Origin: Arthrobacter luteolus NBRC 107841
GTDB taxonomy: Bacteria; Actinomycetota; Actinomycetes; Actinomycetales; Micrococcaceae
DNA: 64,000 nucleotides
Assembly: GCF_001552075.1 (NCBI RefSeq)
Contig: NZ_BCQM01000002.1
Location: 124,001 to 188,000, forward strand
Direction: 5' to 3'
Shown: positions 18,565 through 26,771 of the stretch, piece after piece
How the letters are laid out: every line of letters starts with the position of its first letter
Numbering within the stretch: the stretch's first letter is position 1
Position numbers and translations under genes: made by a program
The notes under the pieces: generated by a model
The model's database searches: none
The model's input: only the letters and a program-made list of their open reading frames with translations
Told to the model about the DNA's origin: nothing

Positions 18565-19818
18565 ATGAAGATCAGGTCCGAAGCCACAGTCCGCAGCGGG
18601 GCGGCGGTGCTGCTGTCCGTGCTGACAGCGCTGCTGATAGTCACCGGCTGCACGGCGTCACCGGTTGCTCCGGACGCCTCCGGGCCCGCTTCAGCGGGTG
18701 CTGGCGAATCCGCCAGCCAGACTTCGGTTCCCACGCCGACGGCGACACCCGGCGTGGGCGTGGCGTGTCCGGGTCTGCGCTGCAGCACGGTGATGCTCGC
18801 CGGGGACCTGCTGGTGCATCCGCAGCTGTGGGATCAGGCCGCAGCAGACGCCGCCGCCGGCGGTAAACAGCCCCTGGACTTCGAACCGCTGCTGGAGGGA
18901 ATGCGCACCTACATATCCGGCTCCGACCTGGCTGTCTGCCATATGGAAACCCCGGTCGCCGACGCCGGCGGCCCGTATGCCGGCTACCCCATGTTCAACG
19001 TGCCGCCGCAGATCCTCACCGCGGCCGCGGCAGTGGGATACCAGGCGTGCACAACGGCGAGCAACCACACCATAGACGCCGGAACGGAAGGGCTGAACCG
19101 GACCCTCGCGGTGCTGGACTCCCTGGGCCTGGAACACACCGGTTCCTACACCTCCGAAGCCGAGTCAGCAGTGCCGCTCATCATGGACACTTCCGGGGCC
19201 CGGATCGGGATCATCGAATCAACCTACGGACTCAACGGCCTGACCGCCGACTATCCCTGGCAGGTGGACCTGCTCGATTCCGAGGACATGATCCTGCGGG
19301 CGAAAGCCGCCCGGGCGCAGGGTGCGGACCTGGTCGTGGGCGGCGTGCACGCCGGAGACGAATACGCGTCGCTGCCCAACAGCCAGCAGATCGAAACCGC
19401 GCATGCCCTGGCGGACAGCGGCGAGTTCGACCTCATCTACGGCCACCACACGCACTCGGTACTGCCGATCGAGAACTACAACGGCACCTGGATCGTCTAC
19501 GGTCTCGGCAACGCCGTCACCGAACTTTCGCCGTGGTATCCGGTCAACAACGAGGGGCTCATCGTCCGCGCCCAGTTTGTCCAGGACGGCGACGGCGGCG
19601 CCTGGCGGGTCAACGACCTCGCGTGGGCGCCCTCGGTGATCGTTCGGGATCCCTACCGCTGGTGCTCCGTGGCAGCGGACCTGCCCCAGGGGCAGTGTGC
19701 CTCCGGCGCCCAGCAGGCTGAGGTGCGGCAGCGGACCATTTCGGTCGTCGAGTCCATGGGCGCGGCCGGCGCCGGGGCACACGAGTGGCTGGTGACGCAG
19801 GACGTTTCCGCGCGGTAG
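18565..19818 (+). CDS. CapA-family lipoprotein (metallophosphatase-like fold)
   Basis: A 417-residue exported protein. The N-terminus is a lipoprotein signal (hydrophobic VLLSVLTALLIV, lipobox VTGC at about residue 32), followed by a Ser/Thr/Pro linker. The main domain matches the CapA/PGA_cap family: MLAGDLLVHP, SDLAVCHMETPV, TTASNHTIDAG, DLVVGGVHAGDEY and YGHHTHSVLPIE. The HAGDEY and GHHTHS histidines correspond to the metal-binding positions of this calcineurin-like superfamily. CapA proteins take part in poly-gamma-glutamate synthesis in Bacillus, but single actinobacterial copies have unknown roles. The start is ATG 18565 after GGGGGG; the longer frame upstream would hide the signal peptide. 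Confidence 0.85.
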   Translation: MKIRSEATVRSGAAVLLSVLTALLIVTGCTASPVAPDASGPASAGAGESASQTSVPTPTATPGVGVACPGLRCSTVMLAGDLLVHPQLWDQAAADAAAGGKQPLDFEPLLEGMRTYISGSDLAVCHMETPVADAGGPYAGYPMFNVPPQILTAAAAVGYQACTTASNHTIDAGTEGLNRTLAVLDSLGLEHTGSYTSEAESAVPLIMDTSGARIGIIESTYGLNGLTADYPWQVDLLDSEDMILRAKAARAQGADLVVGGVHAGDEYASLPNSQQIETAHALADSGEFDLIYGHHTHSVLPIENYNGTWIVYGLGNAVTELSPWYPVNNEGLIVRAQFVQDGDGGAWRVNDLAWAPSVIVRDPYRWCSVAADLPQGQCASGAQQAEVRQRTISVVESMGAAGAGAHEWLVTQDVSAR

Positions 19819-19960
19819 CTGTGTCGGTTCAAGCCCGTCCGGACCCGTTTGCCACGGTGGGGATTGCTGCCAGTTTGGGACATCGCTCCGCCGCGGACCG
19901 GCCGGTTTTTCACAAAGCGGCAGCAGAATTGATGCCTGGCGGAGCGCCCAGCGGAAGAAG

Positions 19961-20701
19961 CTACCGCGGACGGTCGGAAGCGTGCTTTCGGGCCAGCTCG
20001 GAAAGCCGGGCGAGGCCGGCAAGGTCAGCGTCCGGAAGCGGAGCCGGATCGAAGCTGCCGTAGCGGCGGGTCACGGCCTTTTCGATGAGGAAGTCCGCGA
20101 TCGCCGGGTTTTTCGGCAGCAGCGACCCGTGCAGGTAGCTGGCCACGACGTTCCGGTAACGCGCACCCTCGGTGTCGTCCTTGGAGTTGTTGCCCTCGCC
20201 CTTGCGCACATGCGCCAGCGGCTGGGCGTCCGTGCCCAGGAAGGTCTGGCCGCTGTGGTTCTCGTAGCCGTGGATCTCGCCGAACTCGTCGCTCACGGAG
20301 AGCACATTGCCGATCAGCCGCTCCGGACCGCCGTGGGTCTCAATGTCCAGCACACCGATGCCGGGGATGAGAACGCCGTCGTGCGTCTTGAAGAACCGGC
20401 CGAAGAGCTGGTACAGGCCGCAGATGGCCAGCATCGGCAGCTCGTCGTCGGCCAGGGCACGCAGGGTGGGCGCGAGCTGCTGCAGGTCCTGCTGGATGAC
20501 CACCTGGCCGCTGTCCTGGCCACCGCCGCCAACAATCAGGTCTGTGTCGGCGGGGAACTCGTCGCCCGGGTTGTACTCAGTGACAACCGGGTTGTAGCCC
20601 TGCCACTTCAGGCGCTGCTTCAGGACCAGGACGTTGCCCCAGTCCCCGTAAATGTTCATGTCCCGCGGGTACAGCTGCAGGATGTGGATGTCGCGGCTCA
20701 A
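19961..20701 (-). CDS. gatD: Lipid II isoglutaminyl synthase, glutaminase subunit GatD
   Basis: A 246-residue class I glutamine amidotransferase of the CobB/CobQ-like type. It supplies ammonia to MurT, which amidates the alpha-carboxyl of D-Glu in lipid II. The nucleophile is Cys94 in LAICGLYQLFG and the catalytic histidine is His191 in ASYLHGSLLPKNP. The family-typical start RDIHILQLYPRDMNIYGDWGN supports the TTG start at 20701, which overlaps the murT stop (TTGA), so translation is coupled. Length and residue positions agree with the Staphylococcus aureus enzyme. Confidence 0.94.
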   Translation of the reverse strand: MSRDIHILQLYPRDMNIYGDWGNVLVLKQRLKWQGYNPVVTEYNPGDEFPADTDLIVGGGGQDSGQVVIQQDLQQLAPTLRALADDELPMLAICGLYQLFGRFFKTHDGVLIPGIGVLDIETHGGPERLIGNVLSVSDEFGEIHGYENHSGQTFLGTDAQPLAHVRKGEGNNSKDDTEGARYRNVVASYLHGSLLPKNPAIADFLIEKAVTRRYGSFDPAPLPDADLAGLARLSELARKHASDRPR

Positions 20702-21966
20702 GAGACCACCTCCACCTTCGTGATTTTGGAGAGCTCCCGGCGGACGGAAAGCATGGCTGTGTAGGTGCAGAAAATGCGCATCGGCTGCGTGCCGGCCGCG
20801 GCAATGAACTTTGCCAGCGCGGCCGGAATGTCGGTCTCAACATCCCGGACCGGTACGTCGTCGTACTTGAGCCGGAGCGCCATGTCGTAGGCGCGGACGC
20901 CGCTGACCATGTCCACGCCGCCGGAAAGCGTCTCAAAGTCCACGTCCCAGAGCCAGGACATGTCCCGGCCGTCGGCGTAGTTGTCATTGATCGCGATCAT
21001 GGTGGCGTAGCCGTGCGCCGCGAAGGACTTCAGGCCCAACCGGAAGCCGGACGGGTTCTTCACCAGGACCAGTTCCAGCGGTGCGCCGTTGACGGTCAGG
21101 GATTCGCCGCGGCCAAAAGCCGGCTGCACGTTGGCCAGGGACTCAAACAGCGCCGCCCGGTCAGCCCTGCCACCAAGGATCTGCCGCGCGAACGTCAGCG
21201 CCGCAGCGGCATTAAAGATGTTGTAGACGCCGCGGAGCTTGAGCGAGGTGGTGGTGACCTCATCGTCGACCCGGAAATCAGCCTCATCTTCGGCAACGCG
21301 CTCCAGCACGACGTCGGCGGGCTGGGCGGCGGCGATGGCTTCGGAGCGCGATCCGCGCATTTCATCGTCGTTGGGGAAGGTGCTGCGCAGTGAGGCATCC
21401 AGGCCGAAGTAGACGGCCTTCGGGCCGGAGAGCGAGCCGGCAATGGACGCGACCCGCGGATCCTCACGGTTCAGGACCACGGTGTCAGTGGTAGCCAGGG
21501 CGATCTGCTCCAGCAGCCGGGTGGTCTTGTCGATTTCACCGAAACGGTCCAGCTGGTCGCGCAGGACGTTCAGGAGCAGCGAATAGCGCGGCTGGATCAG
21601 CTTCACGAAGTGCACGGCATGGGCTTCATCCAGCTCCAGCACGGCAATATCGGCATCGAGCCGGCCGCGCAGGTTCACTTCCCCGATCAGGGCTGCGGCT
21701 ACACCGCGGGTGAAGTTGCTGCCGGTGCGGTTCGTGAACACCTTCAGCCCCTGGCCTTCGAGGAGCTCCACCACCATCTTGGTGGTGGTGGTCTTGCCGT
21801 TCGTACCGGAGACGACGGCGACGCCGAGGGGGAGGGTGGAGAGGGTGCGGCGGATGAAATCGGGGTCGATCTTCTCCACCACCAGGCCGGGAAGGGCGGA
21901 CCCGCCGCCGCGCAGCCGTGAGGCGGCGCGGACCAGCTTGCCTACCAGGATGGAGAAGGAACTCAT
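20698..21966 (-). CDS. murT: Lipid II isoglutaminyl synthase, Mur ligase-like subunit MurT
   Basis: A 422-residue Mur ligase homologue that activates the lipid II stem peptide with ATP. The P-loop GTNGKTTTTK lies near residue 53, followed by NRTGSNFTRG and VLELDEAH. The C-terminal part holds KNPSGFRLGLKSF and DNYADGRDMSWLWDVDFE, characteristic of MurT. The four-cysteine zinc ribbon known from the middle domain of S. aureus MurT is absent: the only cysteine is near the C-terminus (IFCTYTAML). I chose ATG 21966 because a TATATT box ends eight bases upstream, implying a nearly leaderless message. It is divergent from pdxT. Confidence 0.93.
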   Translation of the reverse strand: MSSFSILVGKLVRAASRLRGGGSALPGLVVEKIDPDFIRRTLSTLPLGVAVVSGTNGKTTTTKMVVELLEGQGLKVFTNRTGSNFTRGVAAALIGEVNLRGRLDADIAVLELDEAHAVHFVKLIQPRYSLLLNVLRDQLDRFGEIDKTTRLLEQIALATTDTVVLNREDPRVASIAGSLSGPKAVYFGLDASLRSTFPNDDEMRGSRSEAIAAAQPADVVLERVAEDEADFRVDDEVTTTSLKLRGVYNIFNAAAALTFARQILGGRADRAALFESLANVQPAFGRGESLTVNGAPLELVLVKNPSGFRLGLKSFAAHGYATMIAINDNYADGRDMSWLWDVDFETLSGGVDMVSGVRAYDMALRLKYDDVPVRDVETDIPAALAKFIAAAGTQPMRIFCTYTAMLSVRRELSKITKVEVVS

Positions 21967-21974
21967 GGATACCG

Positions 21975-21980
21975 AATATA
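21975..21980 (-). promoter_or_regulatory. Candidate -10 box of murT (near-leaderless)
   Basis: On the minus strand TATATT is followed by 8 nt and then the murT ATG. No Shine-Dalgarno is present, which fits a transcript starting at or next to the start codon. No convincing -35 was found. Confidence 0.5.
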
Positions 21981-22020
21981 TCCCACCGCCCTGTCCGGCC
22001 CCGTGCACCGCCCGGCCACC

Positions 22021-22026
22021 TAGAAT
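22021..22026 (+). promoter_or_regulatory. Candidate -10 box of pdxT (leaderless)
   Basis: TAGAAT is followed by exactly six bases (GGTCCA) and the pdxT ATG at 22033. This is the classic actinobacterial leaderless layout, and there is no ribosome site. Confidence 0.6.
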
Positions 22027-22032
22027 GGTCCA

Positions 22033-22764
22033 ATGACGGAAATCACTGCCCGCCGCTCGTCCGGGCACAGCTCTTCTGGACCGGACCACCCGGCTGCTCC
22101 GCTGGTCGGGGTGCTCGCGCTGCAGGGCGGGGTGCGGGAACACATACGGGCACTGGAAGCTGCCGGAGCCCGCACGATGCTGGTCCGGCGGCCTGCCGAA
22201 CTGGATGCCCTGGACGGGCTTGTCCTGCCCGGCGGCGAATCCACCACCATTGACAAGCTGATGCGGCTCTTTGGGATGGCGGAGCCGCTGAAAGCGAAAA
22301 TCGCCACAGGCTTCCCGGTCTACGGATCCTGCGCCGGCCTGATTCTGCTGGCAGACCGGATCACCGACCCCGCAGTGGATGCCGCCGGTGAACCGCAGCA
22401 GACGCTCGGCGGCCTGGACATTGTGGTGCGGCGCAACGCCTTTGGCCGCCAGCGCGACTCTTTCGAAACCGAATTGGTTTTCGACGGACTCCAGGCGCTG
22501 CCGTCACAGGATCCCGGCCAGCCGGTGGCTGGTGTGCACGCCGTGTTTATCCGCGCACCCTGGGTGGAAAAGGTAGGCTCCACCGTGCAGGTGCTGGCGC
22601 AGGTTATCCCGGCGGAGTCCGCTTCGGAGGCGGAAAAGGATTCAGTCGCTAGAATTGTGGCAGTGCGTTCGGGAAAGCTGCTGGCTACCTCGTTCCATCC
22701 GGAGGTCACGGGGGAGAGCCGCATCCACGAACTATTTATTCAAATGATCAGAGGAGACGCGTAA
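22033..22764 (+). CDS. pdxT: Pyridoxal 5'-phosphate synthase, glutaminase subunit PdxT
   Basis: A 243-residue class I glutamine amidotransferase. Cys100 in VYGSCAGLILL is the nucleophile, and the His-x-Glu pair lies in ATSFHPEVTGE near residue 222. VGVLALQGGVREH and LVLPGGESTTIDKL are diagnostic of PdxT. A 24-residue Ser/Pro-rich N-terminal extension precedes the domain. It delivers ammonia to PdxS (14655). It is followed after 3 bp by the YebC gene, as in mycobacteria, so the two are likely cotranscribed. Confidence 0.95.
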   Translation: MTEITARRSSGHSSSGPDHPAAPLVGVLALQGGVREHIRALEAAGARTMLVRRPAELDALDGLVLPGGESTTIDKLMRLFGMAEPLKAKIATGFPVYGSCAGLILLADRITDPAVDAAGEPQQTLGGLDIVVRRNAFGRQRDSFETELVFDGLQALPSQDPGQPVAGVHAVFIRAPWVEKVGSTVQVLAQVIPAESASEAEKDSVARIVAVRSGKLLATSFHPEVTGESRIHELFIQMIRGDA

Positions 22765-22767
22765 AGC

Positions 22768-23523
22768 ATGTCGGGCCACTCGAAATGGGCAACCACCAAG
22801 CACAAAAAGGCCGTCATTGATGCCAAGCGTGCCAAGTCCTTTGCCAAGCTGATCAAGAACATTGAAGTTGCGGCCCGCGCAGGCGGCGCCGACATGGCCG
22901 GCAACCCCGGCCTGGAACTGGCCGTCCAGAAGGCCAAAAAGACCTCTGTTCCCATTGACAACATCAACCGGGCAGTGAAGCGCGGCGCCGGCCTGCTCGG
23001 TGAAGCCGTCGACTACCAGACGATCATGTACGAGGGCTACGGACCGCAGGGCACCGCACTGCTGATCGAGTGCCTCACGGACAACAAGAACCGCGCCGCC
23101 TCCGAGGTCCGGCTCGCCGTGACCCGCAACGGCGGCAACATGGGCGACCCCGGTTCCGTGGCGTACATGTTCACCCGCAAGGGCGTTGTCACACTGCCGA
23201 AGAAGGACCTCACCGAGGATGACCTGCTGATGGCGGTGCTCGACGCCGGTGCTGACGAGGTCAAGGAGGCCGGGGACAACTTCGAGATCATCTCCGAAGC
23301 TGCGGACCTGCGGGCCGTCGTCGCCGCCCTTGAGGAAGCCGGAATCGAATACGACACCGATGAGGCAGAGTTCCTGCCCTCCATGCACGTGGAGCTCGAC
23401 GCAGACAACGCGCGGAAGTTCATGAAGCTGGTCGACGCGGTGGAGGACCTGGACGACGTCCAGAACGTCTACTCCAACGCCGATATCTCCGCGGACGTCC
23501 TCGCGCAGCTCGAAGAAGACTGA
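22768..23523 (+). CDS. YebC/PmpR family protein
   Basis: A 251-residue member of the YebC family ([25 protein letters not shown] is the standard N-terminus). The family has been described as transcriptional regulators and, more recently, as translation factors acting on ribosomes stalled at proline stretches; the sequence does not decide between these. The ribosome site GAGGAGA precedes ATG 22768. It lies between pdxT and ruvC as in other actinobacteria. Confidence 0.93.
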   Translation: MSGHSKWATTKHKKAVIDAKRAKSFAKLIKNIEVAARAGGADMAGNPGLELAVQKAKKTSVPIDNINRAVKRGAGLLGEAVDYQTIMYEGYGPQGTALLIECLTDNKNRAASEVRLAVTRNGGNMGDPGSVAYMFTRKGVVTLPKKDLTEDDLLMAVLDAGADEVKEAGDNFEIISEAADLRAVVAALEEAGIEYDTDEAEFLPSMHVELDADNARKFMKLVDAVEDLDDVQNVYSNADISADVLAQLEED

Positions 23524-23533
23524 GCACCCCGCC

Positions 23534-24142
23534 GTGCCGATCCGGGTCCTGGGGGTGGACCCGGGCCTCACCCGCTGCGGGCTGGGCGTGGTGGACGTGG
23601 AAGGTAACCGGCGGGCCACCCTCGTGGCCGTCGGGGTCGCCGGTACGGTAGCGGGCACCGCACTGGACGCCCGCCTGCTGGCGATTTCCGAGGCGATTGA
23701 ACTGTGGCTGGACACCCATACTCCTGATGTTCTAGCGGTGGAACGGGTGTTCAGCCAGCTCAACGTCAGTACCGTGATGGGCACCGCCCAGGCCTCCGGC
23801 GTCGTGATAGCTGCCGCCGCGCGCCGCGGCATTCCGGTGGCCCTGCATACCCCCACCGAGGTGAAAGCCGCGGTGACAGGTTCCGGTTCGGCGAACAAGG
23901 AAGCCGTGGGACGCATGGTCACCAAGATCCTGCGTCTGGACGAGATGCCGCGGCCTGCCGACGCGGCAGATGCGCTGGCACTGGCCATCACCCATGCCTG
24001 GCGCCGTGGCGCGCTGGGGCCTGGCCAGGCTTCGACAGCCGGTTCAGCTTCCTCCGGAGGCGGCCCGGTGCAGGGCGGCCTGACCGGGGCGCAGCGGATG
24101 TGGGCCGAGGCTGAGGCCAAGGCAAAACGCGCCCGCCGCTGA
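23534..24142 (+). CDS. ruvC: Holliday junction endonuclease RuvC
   Basis: A 202-residue RNase H-fold resolvase that cuts Holliday junctions. The acidic catalytic residues are visible in [20 protein letters not shown] and [11 protein letters not shown]. The last 35 residues (GPGQAST ... [10 protein letters not shown]) are a basic low-complexity tail beyond the usual end. The GTG start at 23534 lies 10 bp after the yebC stop. Confidence 0.95.
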   Translation: MPIRVLGVDPGLTRCGLGVVDVEGNRRATLVAVGVAGTVAGTALDARLLAISEAIELWLDTHTPDVLAVERVFSQLNVSTVMGTAQASGVVIAAAARRGIPVALHTPTEVKAAVTGSGSANKEAVGRMVTKILRLDEMPRPADAADALALAITHAWRRGALGPGQASTAGSASSGGGPVQGGLTGAQRMWAEAEAKAKRARR

Positions 24143-24177
24143 AGTGCCGGGAAATCCGGAGCGGACCAGTAGGCTGT

Positions 24178-24193
24178 TCGTAGATATGTTCTA
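24178..24193 (+). promoter_or_regulatory. Degenerate LexA-like box upstream of ruvA
   Basis: TCGTAGATATGTTCTA matches the SOS consensus TCGAAC-N4-GTTCGA at 9 of 12 fixed positions and shares the ATAT centre of the strong box at 7219. ruv genes are LexA-controlled in several actinobacteria. The match is weak, so it is only a candidate. Confidence 0.35.
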
Positions 24194-24229
24194 TTCAGTT
24201 CACGGATTATTTTCAGTTCCCGGATTATT
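24194..24229 (+). repeat. Tandem 18-bp repeat upstream of ruvA
   Basis: Two contiguous copies, ttcagttcacggattatt and ttcagttcccggattatt, with one difference. They lie between the LexA-like box and the ruvA start in an unusually AT-rich spacer. Confidence 0.9.
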
Positions 24230-24244
24230 GCTCGGAGTTCCCAC

Positions 24245-24877
24245 ATGATCGCCTCCCTTCGCGGCGTTGTAGCGCACGTTGGCATCTCATCTGCCGTTAT
24301 TGACGTCAACGGCATCGGCATGCTTATCCAGGCGACGCCGCAGACCCTCGCGTCGCTGCGGACCGGTACCGAAGCGCAGGTTCATACCGCGCTGATCGTG
24401 CGGGAGGACTCCATGACCCTGTTTGGCTTCGCGGACCCGGGGGAGCGGGAAGTATTCGAGATTCTGCTCAGCGTCAGCGGCGTCGGCCCGCGCCTGGCCC
24501 TCGCGGTCCTGGCTGTGCACAGCCCCGAGGCTGTGCGCGTCGCAGCGTCCAGCGGAGATGACAAGGCATTCAGCAAGGTTTCCGGCATCGGACCGAAGGG
24601 CGCGCGCCGCATCGTGCTGGAACTCGCCGACAAACTCGTGCCGCTGGGGACCGCTGAAGCACCGGCCGGAGCCCCGGCCTGGAATGACCAGGTGCTGGCA
24701 GCCATGACCGGTCTCGGGTGGTCCGAAAAGGACGCTGCCGCCGCCATCGAGGCCACCGCTGCCGAGCATCCGGACACGGCGAAGGGCGGCAACGTCGCCG
24801 AAATCCTGCGCCTGACGCTGCGCCGCCTCGGCCAGGACGGCGCCCGCTCCCGCGCACCGCAGAAGCAGGCCGGCTAG
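24245..24877 (+). CDS. ruvA: Holliday junction DNA helicase subunit RuvA
   Basis: A 210-residue protein with the N-terminal OB fold ([23 protein letters not shown]), two helix-hairpin-helix motifs ([16 protein letters not shown] and [17 protein letters not shown]), and the flexible linker and C-terminal domain that contacts RuvB ([15 protein letters not shown]). It binds the junction and loads RuvB. The gap to ruvC is 102 bp, so a separate promoter is plausible. Confidence 0.95.
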   Translation: MIASLRGVVAHVGISSAVIDVNGIGMLIQATPQTLASLRTGTEAQVHTALIVREDSMTLFGFADPGEREVFEILLSVSGVGPRLALAVLAVHSPEAVRVAASSGDDKAFSKVSGIGPKGARRIVLELADKLVPLGTAEAPAGAPAWNDQVLAAMTGLGWSEKDAAAAIEATAAEHPDTAKGGNVAEILRLTLRRLGQDGARSRAPQKQAG

Positions 24878-24878
24878 C

Positions 24879-25958
24879 GTGGCCGCCGCCGAACCGCTCA
24901 CCACGGCCGCTCCGGATCCGGACGATAAGGCCATTGAAGCCGCCCTGCGCCCGAAGAACCTCGATGACTTCGTGGGTCAGAAGCGGGTCCGCGAACAGCT
25001 CTCCCTGGTCCTGGAAGCCTCGCGGCTCCGGGGCCGCAGTGCGGACCATGTGCTGCTCTCCGGTCCTCCCGGCCTCGGTAAAACCACTTTGTCCATGATC
25101 ATCGCCGCGGAAATGAACGCTCCGCTGCGCATCAGTTCCGGCCCTGCCATCCAGCATGCCGGAGACCTGGCAGCCATTCTCTCCTCCCTCACGGAAGGCG
25201 AGGTGCTGTTCCTGGACGAAATCCACCGGATGTCCCGTCCGGCGGAGGAAATGCTGTACATGGCCATGGAGGATTTCCGGGTGGACATCGTCGTGGGCAA
25301 GGGTGCCGGGGCAACGGCCATTCCGCTGGACCTTCCACCCTTCACCCTGGTGGGCGCCACCACCCGCGCCGGGCTGCTGCCCGGACCCCTGCGTGACCGG
25401 TTCGGCTTCACCGGGCACCTGGAGTTCTACTCCACCGCGGAACTGGAGCTGGTCCTGCGGCGCTCGGCCATGCTGATGGACATGAAGGTCAACTCGGCCG
25501 GCTTTTCCGAAGTCGCCGGACGGTCCCGCGGAACACCGCGGATCGCCAACAGGCTCCTGCGCCGGGTCCGCGACTGGGCGCTGGTCCACGGAGTCGACCA
25601 GATTGACGCCCGGACGGCCGGAGCGGCACTTGATATGTATGAGGTGGACGAACGCGGGCTGGACCGGCTGGACCGGGCCGTGCTCCACGCCCTGGTGACC
25701 AAATTCAACGGCGGGCCGGTCGGGCTGTCGACGCTCGCGATCGCCGTCGGCGAGGAGCCGGAGACGGTGGAAACAGTCGCGGAACCGTACCTCGTCCGGG
25801 AAGGCCTGCTGGGCCGCACACCCCGCGGACGCATCGCGACCCGGGCCGCCTGGGAGCACCTCGGACTCGAGATGCCGGAGTCAGCCGCGCAGGCCGTCCC
25901 CGATGCCATGTTCTCCGGACCCGGAGCCCGGGCTGCGGACAGCGGCACCGGCGCCTGA
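24879..25958 (+). CDS. ruvB: Holliday junction branch migration ATPase RuvB
   Basis: A 359-residue AAA+ motor. Walker A is GPPGLGKTT near residue 65, Walker B is LFLDEIHRM, and sensor 1 is [10 protein letters not shown]; the arginine finger lies in LRDRFGF. A C-terminal winged helix follows ([19 protein letters not shown]). GTG 24879 starts one base after the ruvA stop. The final 25 residues are a Gly/Ala-rich tail. Confidence 0.96.
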   Translation: MAAAEPLTTAAPDPDDKAIEAALRPKNLDDFVGQKRVREQLSLVLEASRLRGRSADHVLLSGPPGLGKTTLSMIIAAEMNAPLRISSGPAIQHAGDLAAILSSLTEGEVLFLDEIHRMSRPAEEMLYMAMEDFRVDIVVGKGAGATAIPLDLPPFTLVGATTRAGLLPGPLRDRFGFTGHLEFYSTAELELVLRRSAMLMDMKVNSAGFSEVAGRSRGTPRIANRLLRRVRDWALVHGVDQIDARTAGAALDMYEVDERGLDRLDRAVLHALVTKFNGGPVGLSTLAIAVGEEPETVETVAEPYLVREGLLGRTPRGRIATRAAWEHLGLEMPESAAQAVPDAMFSGPGARAADSGTGA

Positions 25959-26146
25959 GCCGGGAAGTCAGCCGGACCGGCTGCGCGGAGCACTGGCAGG
26001 GCGAGCAGCGAAGTGACGCCGGACACCGTGGGTGACTTACACTGCACAATGAAACTTAAAGGGATGCAGATCCGTTTTCCCCTTAGACTGATCTGACGCT
26101 TACGCATGCCGGCGCGTCAGACCCGGTGCCCTGAGTGAACTGATAA

Positions 26147-26180
26147 CGCATCCCGATAAATTTCGCATCCCGATAAACAG
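26147..26180 (+). repeat. Tandem 17-bp repeat upstream of yajC
   Basis: Two adjacent 17-bp units, each beginning cgcatcccgataaa and differing only in the last three bases. They end 20 bp before the yajC start. The rest of the 242-bp ruvB-yajC gap holds a short AGCCGG-A-CCGGCT palindrome (25970-25982) and no recognisable gene. Confidence 0.85.
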
Positions 26181-26200
26181 CAACAGAAACGGAACCCTTC

Positions 26201-26683
26201 GTGTTCTTGAATGTCTTGGCCCAGACGACCACTGATACCGGCAACGGAGGTGGATTCGCTCTCTCGAACCTCCTCCTTCCGATCCTGCTGGCACTCTTCA
26301 TCTTCATGATGTTCCGCAAGCAGAAGAAGACCCAGAAGACCGTCCAGGAGCAGCGCACCCAGATGGTCCCCGGAACCGAGGTCATGACCCAGTTCGGACT
26401 GTTCGGCACGATCGTGTCCGTTGACCAGGAAGAGAACAAGGCTGTCCTCGAACTCTCACCGGGCAACACCGCCACCATCCACCTGCAGGCGCTGACCAAG
26501 GTTGTCACCACCACGCCGGCCGAAGAAGAGACGCCGGATCCCGTGGTTCCGGACGACGCTTCCTCCCTCACCAGCGAGGCGCCGCGCACGGAAAACACCG
26601 ATGCTGCCGATTCGGCGCTCCGGGACGAGACGCCCGAGGAAACACTCCGGCGCCTGGACCGTGAGAACAAGAAAGACAACTAG
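26201..26683 (+). CDS. yajC: Preprotein translocase subunit YajC
   Basis: A 160-residue protein with one N-terminal membrane helix (NLLLPILLALFIFMMF, about residues 24-40) and the YajC cytoplasmic domain (RKQKKTQKTVQEQRTQMVPGTEVMTQFGLFGTIVSV). It is longer than E. coli YajC because of an acidic C-terminal tail of about 60 residues. YajC associates with SecD and SecF, encoded next. The start is GTG 26201. Confidence 0.93.
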   Translation: MFLNVLAQTTTDTGNGGGFALSNLLLPILLALFIFMMFRKQKKTQKTVQEQRTQMVPGTEVMTQFGLFGTIVSVDQEENKAVLELSPGNTATIHLQALTKVVTTTPAEEETPDPVVPDDASSLTSEAPRTENTDAADSALRDETPEETLRRLDRENKKDN

Positions 26684-26692
26684 ACTCTCCGA

Positions 26693-26724
26693 GGGCCTGC
26701 GGGGTGGACTGAGTCCGCAGGCCC
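26693..26724 (+). terminator. Hairpin between yajC and secD
   Basis: Perfect 10-bp arms GGGCCTGCGG (26693-26702) and CCGCAGGCCC (26715-26724), no T run. As it sits inside a conserved operon, it may act as a partial terminator or an RNA-stability element. Confidence 0.5.
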
Positions 26725-26771
26725 GCCGGATCACTCTGTCTCCGGCGATTACGCCCTAAAGGAAAACCTCT

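Noticed and set aside
19897-19910. ACCGGCCGGT followed by T residues as a terminator between capA-like and gatD genes
   Set aside because: The palindrome leaves no loop, so a stable hairpin is doubtful; I did not annotate it.
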